Source of the DNA: Conidiobolus incongruus B7586
Lineage: Eukaryota > Entomophthoromycota > Entomophthoromycetes > Entomophthorales > Conidiobolaceae
Assembly: GCA_000697335.1 (NCBI GenBank)
Contig: JNEM01011317.1
Location: 1-16,007, forward strand
Direction: 5' to 3'
Length of the DNA stretch: 16,007 bases
The position numbers and the translations under genes are program-made. Each line of letters starts with the position of its first letter. Positions within the stretch are counted from its first letter, which is position 1. Shown here piece after piece: positions 1 through 8,803 of this stretch. Below the pieces are notes generated by a model, which searched no databases, was not told the origin of the DNA, and saw only the letters and a program-made list of their open reading frames with translations.

Positions 1-96
1 TATTTTATAAAATAATTTTAAAAGAATATTTATTAAATATAGATATATTACTATAATAATATATTTCACATTGTATATATTATACTATATTATTTA

Positions 97-102
<6 letters not shown>

Positions 103-132
<30 letters not shown>
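103..132. repeat. (AT)15 microsatellite
   Basis: A perfect run of 15 AT dinucleotides, 30 bp long. It is probably neutral and length-variable. A similar run lies near the other end of the window at 15007. Confidence 0.95.
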
Positions 133-134
<2 letters not shown>

Positions 135-1154
135 AATTGTATAAATAATATAATGGATTTAAAGATATTAAAAATAGTATAGTAATACTAAGATTATATA
201 TAATCGTTTTATATTATATATCAATACAAAAACACCACTTCCAATATTTAATTGAAAAGCAATATAAATTATTAATATAAATTTATACAAATAGATTGAT
301 TTTGTTAATAAATAACAATATAGTTTTATAATGAATATTCCTTAGAATTCAAATATATTTTCACATATATAGGTTTAGATAGGAATATTTCAAAAATTAT
401 TAACAAATTCAAAATTAATAGAACTTGAAAAATAAAAGTTATTTAATATTAATAAAAAATAGTTTTGTGAACAGCCAACCGTTTTATAAAAACAATTATA
501 TCTATTTTTGTAATCATTACTCTGTATTTACCCGTATGTAACTTGAAAATGATATCATATTCACATTTTTGCATGACATACTATAACGATATAAGCCACT
601 ATAACTCTTGTATAAAACAGACTAATGTAAACTTAAATAAACAAGAAATCATCTTATTCGTATACATAATAAATTCGTCAATTGCTTAATCTACATTAAT
701 CTGATCATGGTATAAACTTTTCAAAGCAAATTAATATAAAATTAGATTTAAGCTGTATTTAATATTGAATATATTTTAAACAATATATTGAAATAATCAC
801 AAGAGTAATAAATTGATACATTTTAATATTAAGAAGTAAATACTGTTGTTTATTAATCGAATGATTTTTTATTTTTATATAACACCTATATTTACTTTTG
901 ATATTTGTGATGCTATAAAAAATACAAAAATAACGCTATCATTAGTTGGATATCTTGTACAAACTATATATTATTAAAATAATAATAATTTAAAAAACAT
1001 TAGATTTGATTAAAGTATCAATTCATTTTAATGAAATATTTTTATTAAAAATATATAAAATAATATTAATATCAATTTTCTTCATTCATTAATTTATAAA
1101 TATTTTAAAAAATGCTTTGATTGTCATTTAATATATTGAAAAAATATAGAAAAA

Positions 1155-1203
1155 TAAGATAAATAAGCTAAATATGATAAAAAAGATAAATATGATAAAT
1201 AAA
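1155..1203. repeat. Imperfect GATAAA/AAATATGATAAA repeat
   Basis: The words GATAAA and AAATATGATAAA recur several times within about 50 bp, with small spacing changes. This is a short degenerate tandem repeat. No function can be assigned. Confidence 0.5.
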
Positions 1204-1529
1204 CCTTAATCTCTGTGCTTGATTGATATTAAAAAATCGAAAATTCCAATATTAATTAATATAACATTAAAATAATGAATTAATACTATAATGTATGTAT
1301 TGAAGTTAATTTAACTCTTTGAAATTAAAGATTTTGATAGTTTAATCTAAAAGATTAAATTCATTAGTTAATAATTATGATAACATTATTTTGAAACCTA
1401 TTTTATTAAGTATTATAATATTTTAAAAGGAATCTTGATAAGATATAATAGTTGTCTATATTCTTAATAAAATTATTTCAAAAATAAAATGATATTTTTC
1501 TTAATATATAAAACTAGATAATTATTATA

Positions 1530-1533
1530 TAAC
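1530..1533. repeat. Left target-site duplication (TAAC)
   Basis: TAAC just before the left LTR matches TAAC just after the right LTR at 2493-2496. The preceding A could make it a 5-bp ATAAC duplication if the LTR is taken to end one base earlier. Either size is normal for LTR elements. Confidence 0.8.
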
Positions 1534-1781
1534 TGAAAGGGATAATATAGCCCCTTGTCCCAAGAACTGGTGATATTCTAGAAAATCCACTTTATAAGCC
1601 ACAGTTTAGTGAGTTTGTAATATTTAAACCATCTGACTTTCCTAAATAAACCTCCTCCTCTACTTTTATTAACTTTAACTTTACTCTTTCTTTATCTTTT
1701 ACTTACCTTTTGGCTCTTTTGCCTAATATTACTTATCCTTTTACAGGATTCCCCCTAATGGGCCAAGTTTAAACCCCAACA
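1534..1781 (+). repeat. Left LTR of the TRIM element
   Basis: This 248-bp repeat begins TGAAAGGGATA and ends AACCCCAACA. By eye it matches the right LTR at every position. The middle and 3' part is pyrimidine-rich (CTCCTCCTC, TTTCTTTATC). Confidence 0.93.
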
Positions 1782-1783
1782 AG

Positions 1784-1802
1784 TGGCGATTCCACCAGGG
1801 AT
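1784..1802 (+). other. Primer-binding site of the TRIM element
   Basis: The sequence begins TGGCGATTCCACCAGGG, two bases after the left LTR. Its complement ends in CCA and fits tRNA geometry: discriminator G, a 7-base acceptor strand, a 5-base T-stem strand starting with C, and the last T-loop bases ATC. This is the expected minus-strand priming site. The tRNA species cannot be named from sequence alone. Confidence 0.8.
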
Positions 1803-2229
1803 TACTGCAGACATCTTGAGAGCAGTTAATCCAGTCAAGATAATCATCTAATTTGTGATATCTTACCTTGTACCCTTATCTCAAGACTTCCATGTTTCTT
1901 TCTCTACCTTACCCATTCTAGAATTTTCACATAGTGAGTAACAATCCTAGGCTTATGAGCTTTTGCCCAAGTTATGTATCTTATACCACCAAAGCTAGTC
2001 CATTCATCTCTTTGCAAATTACTAGGTTAATATATCACCTGGGTTTTGCTTATCTCTTTTTATTTGAATCTATCATTTGTATATATTTATTATTATATCT
2101 CTAAGTACTCATAGCCTACCTATTTTATTGATTTGCTGGTAGTGTGATGAGTGTGGGGATATTCTTTGCCTTTCAGCTAATTATCAAATCAAAAGATCTT
2201 TGATTCAAGCTGGATGGAACTTCAGCTTT
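1803..2229. other. Non-coding interior of the TRIM element
   Basis: This stretch runs between the primer-binding site and the purine-leaning stretch before the right LTR. Its GC content is higher than the surrounding spacer. I see no long open frame on either strand and no retroviral protein motif. It may contain packaging or dimerisation signals used by a helper element, which is inference from the class. Confidence 0.6.
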
Positions 2230-2244
2230 GAAAGTGTGAGGTAA
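2230..2244 (+). other. Possible polypurine tract
   Basis: A purine-leaning stretch (GAAAGTGTGAGGTAA) ends exactly where the right LTR begins, which is where plus-strand priming is expected. It is interrupted by T residues and so is a weak tract. Confidence 0.4.
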
Positions 2245-2492
2245 TGAAAGGGATAATATAGCCCCTTGTCCCAAGAACTGGTGATATTCTAGAAAATCCA
2301 CTTTATAAGCCACAGTTTAGTGAGTTTGTAATATTTAAACCATCTGACTTTCCTAAATAAACCTCCTCCTCTACTTTTATTAACTTTAACTTTACTCTTT
2401 CTTTATCTTTTACTTACCTTTTGGCTCTTTTGCCTAATATTACTTATCCTTTTACAGGATTCCCCCTAATGGGCCAAGTTTAAACCCCAACA
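2245..2492 (+). repeat. Right LTR of the TRIM element
   Basis: A 248-bp direct repeat of 1534-1781, identical by eye, ending CA and followed by the TAAC duplication at 2493-2496. Confidence 0.93.
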
Positions 2493-5400
2493 TAACCATG
2501 ATATAAGAAATTGATTATTTATTATAAAAGCCTATTAAATGATTATTAAAATATCAATCATTCCTATATATTATATATTGATGGTGAAATTTTATATAGC
2601 TGTACTAATTTATTTTAGAGTGTTTGAGGTGATTAGAGTATATATTAATAAAAACATCCTTAATAAAAATCAAGCCAATAAAGCTATTAATGACCTAATT
2701 TGGCAATTCCTAATACTAATTAAAAAATTGAATACTTTGAAATAACTAATTTCATATCATAGTTTTTAACCAAACTATGAACCTCACGGAATTGGTGTTT
2801 AATATCAACCATAATTTAAAAAAAATAATATTCAATATTAATAGTTATAAATTTAAATCAATGATATTCAATTATAAAATAATTTAAAATTTTTATAATT
2901 TGGTTAGTTATAGATTAAAAACTCATTGATAATAAGTTATAGTAATGATTAAATAATAAATTTCATAAATAGCTTTGAAATAATTTTTTTAAATATTTAA
3001 AAAATATTAAATATCAAAAGAATTTTTCTAATTGAAATAAGTATGTCAAAAAATTGAATCAGTTAATATTTTGGAGTTAAAAATTATTAATAAATTAGTT
3101 TCAACCTTATATTGAAATTATCTGTTAAATATTTAAAAATTACTAGTTTAATTGGAAAAAAATTATGCATTATTGGTTGCAAAAGCTCTATCTATATTTT
3201 GAAGAAAAAAAATATTAATATAATATGAATCAATTAAAAACTGACCAATACCTTGATAAATGGTTCTATTGATACATAATAATGAATCCAATTACTATTA
3301 AAAGTGTTAATATATAATTGTTTGAATCAAACATGCTTAAAAGATATTATACCTTGCTGATGTACATTAGTAACAAATATTTATCATTGATATTTTTGAA
3401 ATCAATCGAAATTTTACCGTTTAAATTTTAATATATCCACCCAATAATAAATAGGATGAGGAATATTCTAAAATTTTTAGAGAATCAATAAAACGTCAGG
3501 GTCACTATAAATGAAAATTATAGATTAAAGAATTAAATAAAATCATATATATAGGTATTATAGATATATAGTCATATATTTAATGTAGAAAAACATACTT
3601 GTTTTATATATTTAAAAGTAATTATTTTGAATTATCTATAACTTCAATTATTCAATATATTAAAATTTAAACAGGAAATTTAATGCAAAATATTGATATT
3701 TTTAAGTTTTGATGATAATGGAAAAAATAATAAAAATAACAGATAGTTTAATTAGAAGATTTATATTTAACCAAATTAAATATTTTATTAAACATCCACT
3801 TAAATGTTCAAATTATTAAATCAATTAATAGGCCATCCAACAAGTTTTAAACTTTCCCTGATTTTTTATTTATTGTTTTGATTGCTTTACTCAATACTTT
3901 CAATTGGAAAATCATTGATTATTTTTGAAATATTTTTAATATTATCTATAATATGCAATTTAATTTGACTATATAGAATACCTATGTACAGTAATTGAAA
4001 TAATTAAAAATTATGGATTACGAAGATCGGATAAATTTTAGTAACGATATCTGAGATGATCTGATGATTTGATATTAAAAAACTTAAGGAGATTTGAGAA
4101 AATATATAAAGCGATTATAATATTTAATTTTGCTCTTTGACATCTTTTCTAAACAACATTTAATTATATATTATCACCTTAAACGCTCAATCTAATCAAT
4201 ATAAATCAAAGCATATCTTCTCTATTACCAATCTAACATTGAGATTTTATTTTATGCAATGATAGTCATAATAATTGAAAAATAGTGAAAAATCCCATCT
4301 AATCCTAAATTGAGATAGTAATTAAAAATATTTTTTTATTTGGAGGATGAAAATTTGATTAAGGGATCCAAAGTTAAAAAGTTTTTCAATTTTAAAATTT
4401 AAATGAATATGTATAATATAGTAATAGACATATGCTTTGATCGATTGATACATTTTCTATAGCATATAATTTAAATTTGTTAGATAATATATTTAAATTT
4501 GGAATCTGTAATTTCAAATTTTTAATATCAATAAAATTTGGTATTTTTACTTGTCAATTTATCGTAACAACAGTATATAAAAAGATTTCAATTTTGGAAA
4601 ATCAGAGACTTTATTTAAATTTTCTATTAAATATATATTATTAAATGCTTTACATTACTTTTACAGCTATTAAGATAATGCTTGGGAACAAAATAATACA
4701 CTCAAAATTCTGGTGATTTATTGTAAAATTGAATTGATATTAGTCAATTCGAAAAAAAATATATGTAAAAATGAAATAGATAAAATAAACCTGAATTGAA
4801 AATCTTAATCGTAAGAATTATACTATAATAGTAATTGATCACATTTTCAAATAAACTAAAAATAATAGGTTGGGGTTTTAGTAAAAAATTTAGACAAATA
4901 TGGAAACTGTTCCTTAATCAAATTCTCACCATCAATAGCTCAGCTTATTTCATTTTGATATACAAATTACACATTTAATATTTATCACCGAGGATAATCA
5001 AATATAAATATTTAAAATTAAACGTTGAATCATGTTATAGCATATATTAGAAAGTTTTTTGAAAATGGTTCACATTAAATTTATATAAATATATACTTAT
5101 AGTTATACCTATCAAAGATATAATCATATATTGCTTGATTGGCTTAAAGTTACAATGAATGCTTATGCAAATTTTTAATGATAAATATGTTGGAGTAAAT
5201 TGTAATATATAGATTATTATATTTAATGTTACAGATATATGTTTCAATTTATCAATATTATAATTGGCAGATTTCAATTTGAAGGAACAAAAGAAAAATG
5301 TTTAAGAATTGCTTTTCAAACAAAATTGCATAATTAATTTCAAATCAAATACAATCTAAAAACAAATAACCCTTACATAATTTTGAAAAATTAGATTAAA

Positions 5401-6198
5401 TGCCTATAATATGAATGCCAAACGAATATAGTTTAAATTTATTCAAATTATACTACCATTTTGAATGAGAACTATCACTTGTGATTAGATATTAGATGGT
5501 ATATAATTAGTGGATGATTAAAATATATTCAATATTAAATATTTAATGTATAAATATAAAATGTATAAGGAATAAAATTAATATAGATATTCTTCAAATC
5601 ACCTTTAATAAGATATTTGGATCAATTGATGTTATAGATTCTCAATTATGATTTCTAATCTTTGAAGAATATTCTTTTAAACTAACTAAATAAGATATAA
5701 ATGTGATCAATACTGAAGATTTTAAAAAATTGTCCAATCTTGTGTTAATAAACCAGTTATTAACAGGATACTGTGATTGCTTTTGTGTCAAACTTAGCAA
5801 AACAATTTATAAGTGCTATAATAAGCATCAACTCCTAAATGTAACCTTTATGTACTAAAGTTTTAATATACTCCTATTCCCTGAACACAAACTTGAATTT
5901 AATGAGTAAACATCGGTTCTTCATTTAGTTTCGATGATGATACGTAGCAATTGATAAAATTAACTTATTCTTACTTATTAATATTAAACAATAATCAAAA
6001 TTATTATAATATGTTAAATTTTACTTAATTCTATAACATAATTGTTATATCTATTGAATCCAACTTCATTAATTATAAAAACATTATATCATTAAAAGGA
6101 AAATAGTGTAATAAAAATATTATTTAACAATATCATATTGTTTTTAATTAATCATCAATGATATATCGCATGAAATATTGAAATCTTAAGTAAAACTA
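2493..6198. other. AT-rich spacer without a recognisable gene
   Basis: About 3.7 kb of AT-rich DNA with frequent stops in all frames. The few short open frames, such as 2539-2745 on the plus strand and 5047-5277 on the minus strand, have compositions expected from random AT-rich sequence and no recognisable domain. A slightly GC-richer patch at about 5740-5960 may be an ancient gene relic but is not securely identifiable. Confidence 0.6.
2757..2780. repeat. Hairpin-forming inverted repeat (9-bp arms)
   Basis: TCATAGTTT and its perfect complement AAACTATGA are separated by six bases. It could form a stem-loop. With no gene nearby there is no reason to call it a terminator or operator, and AT-rich DNA throws up such repeats by chance. 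Confidence 0.5.
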
Positions 6199-7123
6199 GA
6201 TCTTATCAAAACTCTCACTAAAATTAGATCTCATTCAATTTGCTAAAACTGTTTCTAACTTTCGCGTGCTTTGCATAACAAGTTTTATCCAGGGTTCAGG
6301 TGGATATCGGAAAAATTTAAAATATCTTGAATTTTTATTAATAAAAAAAGATATTTTGACTCAAAAATATTTAATATATTTTTAATCATTTTTAAATATA
6401 AATAGTTTATGTATAATATAGGATTCTTTAGATCAGCTTAAATATCTTTAAAGTTATTAACAAATAATAATGTTTTCAAGTATTACATAATAGATTAAAT
6501 AAAAAATATCGATTAAAAAAGAAATTACAAAAACATAGGAATGACTTATTACCCATTTAATCATGATTTAAATATACATTTAAATTCTGGAAATTGATAA
6601 GTTAGAGATTTAGAAATGGTTTATGTAATTTTTGATGAAAAATAGTTTTGAAACTATATTATTGGGTCAATATTATTAAACTTGTAAACGAAATATATAA
6701 ATTATATATATATATGTTAATAAAAAAGATGTTTTGTAAAATATATTGGATATTTTTTAATTGATTGGAAGATAAACGATATTTAGTTTATTAGATATTA
6801 TTTAAATTTTATAACCAATGAATTGATAAAAAAAATGTCAAATAATACACAAACAACTATCAAAAATGCTATCTATACATAATACTTTTAAAAATCTTGA
6901 TTATTCTTTAATAGTATAAAGGATAGGTATATTAAACTATTGTATATTTTGCCAATCTGCATATTTCAGGAGTTTCCAAAGGAGGAATAGAGGTTTTACT
7001 GTTAAAAATTTAATATTTTTTTTATTTTAATACTCCTTAATTCTTGCTTTCATCATGACCCCATTTATAACTAAGGGTCGAATAGAAAGGCGTAATACGT
7101 TGATCCTTTACTATGGATAACTT
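6199..7123 (-). pseudogene. Relic of a possible HET-domain-like gene
   Basis: Two coding-like patches lie on the minus strand. The first (about 7040-7123, 28 codons) contains TPFYSTLSYKWGHDE, which resembles the S-Y-x-W-G core of the fungal heterokaryon-incompatibility (HET) domain. The second (about 6199-6318) contains KLVMQSTRKLETVLAN and then SNFSESFDKI. These resemble my recollection of a helical segment that follows the HET domain by roughly 270 residues in Mucoromycota proteins, close to the spacing here. Both patches are richer in GC than the surrounding spacer. The gene is clearly broken and incomplete, with little preserved between the patches. It lies divergent from, and just upstream of, the CqsA-like gene. 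Identification rests on short motifs recalled from memory, so confidence is limited. Confidence 0.35.
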
Positions 7124-7457
7124 TTAAGTTTCATATCCAGTGAATAAATAATTGAAAAATGAGGTTAGAAATAATTTTTTTATTTTTCGATCAATTCCTC
7201 ATTTAGGAATTATACTCCCGATATATTATTTTATATTTTACAAATATTACTTTTTCGGATTATTAATGAAAATCTTGAAGGTGATTTGGTTGATATCATA
7301 AGTCATTAAATATTTTTAGTTTTAAATATTTGGACTGTTACTAACCTTAAATTGGTTAATGGATTACTATTTTTAATATACCCCTTTTGTAAAAATGCTC
7401 ACAATGCTGATGGTTTTCGCTACCATTGATAAGTGTTGTTTTAACTTTTGAAAGGAT

Positions 7458-7465
7458 TATAAATA
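7458..7465 (+). promoter_or_regulatory. TATA box of the CqsA-like gene
   Basis: TATAAATA lies 85 bases before the ATG. A start of transcription about 30 bases further on would give a 5' leader of roughly 50 bases. The decayed copy has TTGAAGGTATTATAAA at 14061-14076, against TTGAAAGGATTATAAA here at 7448-7463. The match, at a similar distance from the ATG, supports a functional promoter that was duplicated with the gene. There is no Shine-Dalgarno sequence before the ATG, and A occupies position -3. Confidence 0.5.
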
Positions 7466-7542
7466 GGCTATTTATTATCCAGTTTAAATTTTAAAAAATT
7501 CTTGAATTATCAAATTTCAGAATTGATTTTAATCTTTCCAAA

Positions 7543-8736
7543 ATGACAATGAATGATGTTATTGAGCAAAAGATTGCTACATATTTCAAAAACCGTACTC
7601 CCAATGGTCGAGGAATCGTTAAAGATATCTTAGCTAGACCCAATATGGACGCCAACAGTATTAACGTTGGAGATAACGACTACTTGTGTGTAGCTACCAT
7701 GGTTGACATTGAACATTTAGATCAAGAGATTGTTTTTTCTAGCGTGTTCAGTATAGATGGAGCCCAAAGCCGAGTCGAACAGAAACTTGCAAAATTCTTG
7801 AAACGTGAAGCATGCTTAATTACTCAGTCTGGATATGCTTCCAATACTGGAACCATGCATGCAATTTGTGACAATAACACACATTTATATGTCGATCGTT
7901 ATTTACATAGTTCATTCAGGGATGGCATTGCATTGAAAAAAGCTAAAGTGCATGCATTTACTCATAACAATGTCGAACAATTAGAAAGTTTGATTCAGAA
8001 GTTCGGTCAGGGAATCATTATGGTTGAGGGACTATACAGTATTGATGGTGACTTACCACCTCTGAAGAAGATTATTGAACTTAAGAAAAAATACGGTTGT
8101 ACATTACTAGTAGACGAATCTCATTCACTTGGACTTTATGGTGAGCAAGGAATGGGATTCTCTAGCACAGTCGAAGAGTATGATGAGGTTGACATTTTCA
8201 CAGCATCCTTGGCAAAGACTTTTGGATCACGAGCTGGAATTGTAGCGGGAAGTCAAAGGCTAGTTGACTTTATTCGAGAAAACTCTATGCACAATATTTT
8301 CAGTTCTTCAGTGATGAATTATGACATCATCCGTATTGAAAAAATATTGGCAAAGATAAAGAAGATGGACGCCGAGCGAGAACACCTAATGCAAATTTCT
8401 AAATACTTCAGAGATAATATCCCCAAGAAGTATTTGAGATTCTACTCTGATGATGTATCTCCAATTGTTAGTTTGTGCTTTGATAATGAACAAGAATTAG
8501 TCAAAATGAACAAATGGATGCTAAAACGTAACATCTTTGCTTCTTGCTTCTGTGCTCCTGCTACGATAACCCCCTGCCTCAGGTTTACGATGAATGCAAA
8601 CTTGTCTTGGGAAAAAGTTAATTACATTCTTGATTGTATTCACAAATATCACAATATGACACATGGAGTGACAAATCAACTCCAAACTCAACCTCAACCT
8701 CAACCTCAACCTCAATTCTTATCATCCAAATTATAA
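7543..8736 (+). CDS. CqsA/LqsA-like alpha-oxoamine synthase (PLP-dependent)
   Basis: This is a fold-type I PLP enzyme of 397 residues, near the usual 390-residue length of CqsA. The family condenses an amino acid (or SAM in Vibrio CqsA) with an acyl-CoA; CqsA makes the precursor of the signal CAI-1 and LqsA makes LAI-1. Visible motifs are NDYL (45-48), TQSGYASN (94-101), a PLP-stacking His at 122, VDESHSLG (190-197; Asp191 and His194 hold the cofactor), SLAKTFGSRAG (222-232; Lys225 is the Schiff-base lysine) and CLRFTMNA (Arg347, substrate carboxylate). DESHSLG and TASLAKTF are typical of CqsA, whereas ALAS, AONS and KBL have other residues there. All expected catalytic residues are present, so activity is likely. 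No targeting or membrane segment is seen, suggesting the cytosol. Residues about 375-397 form an added Pro-Gln tail. The gene is intronless and GC-rich for its setting, suggesting bacterial origin. The actual substrate is unknown. Confidence 0.93.
   Translation: MTMNDVIEQKIATYFKNRTPNGRGIVKDILARPNMDANSINVGDNDYLCVATMVDIEHLDQEIVFSSVFSIDGAQSRVEQKLAKFLKREACLITQSGYASNTGTMHAICDNNTHLYVDRYLHSSFRDGIALKKAKVHAFTHNNVEQLESLIQKFGQGIIMVEGLYSIDGDLPPLKKIIELKKKYGCTLLVDESHSLGLYGEQGMGFSSTVEEYDEVDIFTASLAKTFGSRAGIVAGSQRLVDFIRENSMHNIFSSSVMNYDIIRIEKILAKIKKMDAEREHLMQISKYFRDNIPKKYLRFYSDDVSPIVSLCFDNEQELVKMNKWMLKRNIFASCFCAPATITPCLRFTMNANLSWEKVNYILDCIHKYHNMTHGVTNQLQTQPQPQPQPQFLSSKL
8687..8715 (+). repeat. (CTCAAC)n hexamer repeat encoding a Pro-Gln tail
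   Basis: Nearly five copies of a 6-bp unit within the last codons of the CqsA-like gene encode alternating Gln and Pro (QTQPQPQPQPQ). The repeat keeps frame, so copy-number change would lengthen or shorten the tail without breaking the protein. It lies beyond the conserved enzyme fold. Confidence 0.9.
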
Positions 8737-8797
8737 CCAATCAGTCTCTGTGAATATTTTCTCTAGGAGTTTTTGTTGACAATAACTAACAAAATTT

Positions 8798-8803
8798 AAT
8801 AAA
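8798..8803 (+). promoter_or_regulatory. Possible poly(A) signal (AATAAA)
   Basis: AATAAA lies 62 bases past the stop codon of the CqsA-like gene, a plausible position. The motif is common by chance in DNA this AT-rich. Confidence 0.25.

Larger units (their letters stand above)
1..1533. other. AT-rich spacer without a recognisable gene
   Basis: Both strands are dense in stops and I see no coding-like stretch. The region holds an (AT)n microsatellite near its start and a short GATAAA-rich repeat around 1155-1203. It ends at the target-site duplication of the LTR element that follows. Confidence 0.7.
1534..2492 (+). mobile_element. Non-autonomous LTR retrotransposon, TRIM type
   Basis: The element is 959 bp: two direct 248-bp LTRs around a 463-bp interior. 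By eye the LTRs are identical throughout. Each begins TG and ends CA, and the whole is flanked by TAAC on both sides (1530-1533 and 2493-2496). The interior starts with a primer-binding site but holds no open frame and no gag, protease, integrase or reverse-transcriptase motif. It would therefore depend on proteins from another element, as terminal-repeat retrotransposons in miniature do. LTR identity implies a recent insertion. Without coding sequence the superfamily (Ty3/gypsy or Ty1/copia) cannot be fixed. It looks structurally whole for its class, not like a decayed fragment. Confidence 0.9.

Noticed and set aside
2539-2745. Plus-strand 68-codon open frame after the TRIM element
   Set aside because: Ile/Leu/Asn/Lys-rich composition expected of random AT-rich DNA, no domain, no promoter or conserved motif visible.
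5047-5277. Minus-strand 76-codon open frame
   Set aside because: Composition typical of AT-rich spacer; no recognisable motif.
6190-6232. Direct repeat TAAAACTAGATCTT / TAAAATTAGATCTC, 29 bases apart
   Set aside because: Only about 14 bases and imperfect; it lies in the possible HET relic and needs no separate explanation.
6290-6306. GGTTCAGG as a possible tRNA T-arm
   Set aside because: No matching T-stem, acceptor stem or A-box upstream; not a tRNA gene.
8521-8715. Minus-strand 64-codon open frame inside the CqsA-like gene
   Set aside because: It is the antisense shadow of conserved codons and the CTCAAC repeat (reads as Arg-Leu repeats); no independent coding signal.
7543-8736. Calling the synthase 5-aminolevulinate synthase, AONS or serine palmitoyltransferase
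   Set aside because: The cofactor motif is DESHSLG and the lysine motif SLAKTF, which fit CqsA/LqsA better; length and C-terminal motif also fit CqsA.
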